The notes below the pieces were generated by a model. It was not told where the DNA came from. It saw only the letters and a list, made by a program, of their open reading frames with translations, and did not search any database. A stretch of 11,954 nucleotides of DNA from DATDOO01 sp035293245. GTDB lineage: Bacteria; Pseudomonadota; Gammaproteobacteria; Methylococcales; Methylococcaceae. Shown here piece after piece: positions 11,587 to 11,954 of this stretch. The DNA lies in assembly GCA_035293245.1 (NCBI GenBank), contig DATDOO010000133.1:1-11954 (forward strand), read 5' to 3'. Every line of letters begins with the position of its first letter. The stretch's first letter is position 1. A program made the position numbers and the translations under genes.

Positions 11587-11954
11587 TCAGGTTAAAATCT
11601 CGCTTACCGGCAAAGCCCAACCGGGGATCACATCCGCGCCGTCCAGCACTTCATCGCCGGTCAGCAAGCGGACCTGTTTCGCCGAGCGGTACACGGTGAC
11701 CGCCTGTTTGCGCGGGTTGACCACAATAACCAGCCGCGTGCCGGCTTCCAGCCAGTCGCAGACTTTGTCTTCCACTTCCGTATAGGTGTCGCTGGGCGAG
11801 ATGACTTCCACCGCCAAATCCGGCGCGCCGGGCCAGTAGCCGGTAGGAATGCCGGTTTGTTCCAGCCGGTCCTGGCGGATGAAAGCCACGTCCGGGGCGC
11901 GTACGGTGTCGGGATCGCGGGCCAGGATGAAGCCGGTCTCGGCGGCGAAAACGC
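11587..11954 (-). CDS. Uma2-family (DUF820) endonuclease-like protein, 5' end beyond the window
   Basis: The C-terminal 122 residues of a Uma2/DUF820 protein, a PD-(D/E)xK nuclease-fold family common in cyanobacteria and other bacteria, often in many copies. The translation runs through the window end (VFAAETGFILARDPDTVRAP, then DVAFIRQDRL). The catalytic-type residues are visible in APDLAVEVISPSD (D and the later E of VEV) and in the lysine of EVEDKVCDWLEAG. The ending VIPGWALPVSEILT is the usual C-terminus. The GTG at 11889 is internal and not the true start, because family sequence continues upstream. Function is not established; a nuclease role is inferred from the fold. A short gap with a palindromic repeat separates it from the FAD dehydrogenase. 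Confidence 0.88.
   Translation of the reverse strand, partial: VFAAETGFILARDPDTVRAPDVAFIRQDRLEQTGIPTGYWPGAPDLAVEVISPSDTYTEVEDKVCDWLEAGTRLVIVVNPRKQAVTVYRSAKQVRLLTGDEVLDGADVIPGWALPVSEILT

Overview
The window is GC-rich (about 60% by eye) bacterial chromosome. The gene content (YhiN-family flavoprotein, HugZ-like protein, periplasmic retropepsin, several small toxin-antitoxin loci) fits a proteobacterium. The two-hairpin GTTCCCACGC...GCGTGGGAAC repeats suggest a gammaproteobacterium, possibly a methanotroph of the Methylococcales. That placement rests on resemblance and memory, not on a search. No rRNA, tRNA, CRISPR array or intact transposase was seen.

Layout. Bases 1-150 hold the broken tail of a BrnT-type toxin gene on the + strand. 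From 289 to 2933 three minus-strand genes look like a redox/detoxification group: an AhpD-like carboxymuconolactone decarboxylase-family protein, a fusion of a PPOX flavin domain with a phthalate-dioxygenase-reductase-type flavin reductase that lacks its usual ferredoxin domain, and a glutathione S-transferase. A divergent LysR regulator (3070-3969) probably controls at least the AhpD-like gene. Bases 3970-4493 contain no firm gene: a short tandem repeat and two unrecognised minus-strand small ORFs, one starting like a DUF433 antitoxin.

From 6839 down to 4500, all on the minus strand, come a HugZ-like PPOX protein, a ribbon-helix-helix antitoxin with its RelE/ParE toxin, and a YhiN/HI0933-family flavoprotein directly downstream of the toxin. 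The TA pair has a TATAAT box followed by an 8-bp inverted repeat, a good autorepression operator. From 6840 to 8880 the DNA is accessory in character: a palindrome-rich intergenic stretch, a low-GC two-helix membrane protein of unknown function (7095-8039), and a second RHH/RelE pair whose toxin gene is interrupted by a 152-bp element made of two inverted copies of a two-hairpin unit (REPIN- or MITE-like), apparently with a 6-bp target duplication. A third copy of the unit lies at 11525-11573.

The right end carries a secreted single-domain aspartic (retropepsin-like) protease (8896-9579), a large COG2509-type FAD-dependent dehydrogenase (9749-11413), and a Uma2-family (DUF820) nuclease-fold gene that runs off the end of the window. 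I found no complete new multi-gene system. The strongest leads are the toxin-interrupting two-hairpin element and the adjacent low-GC membrane protein.
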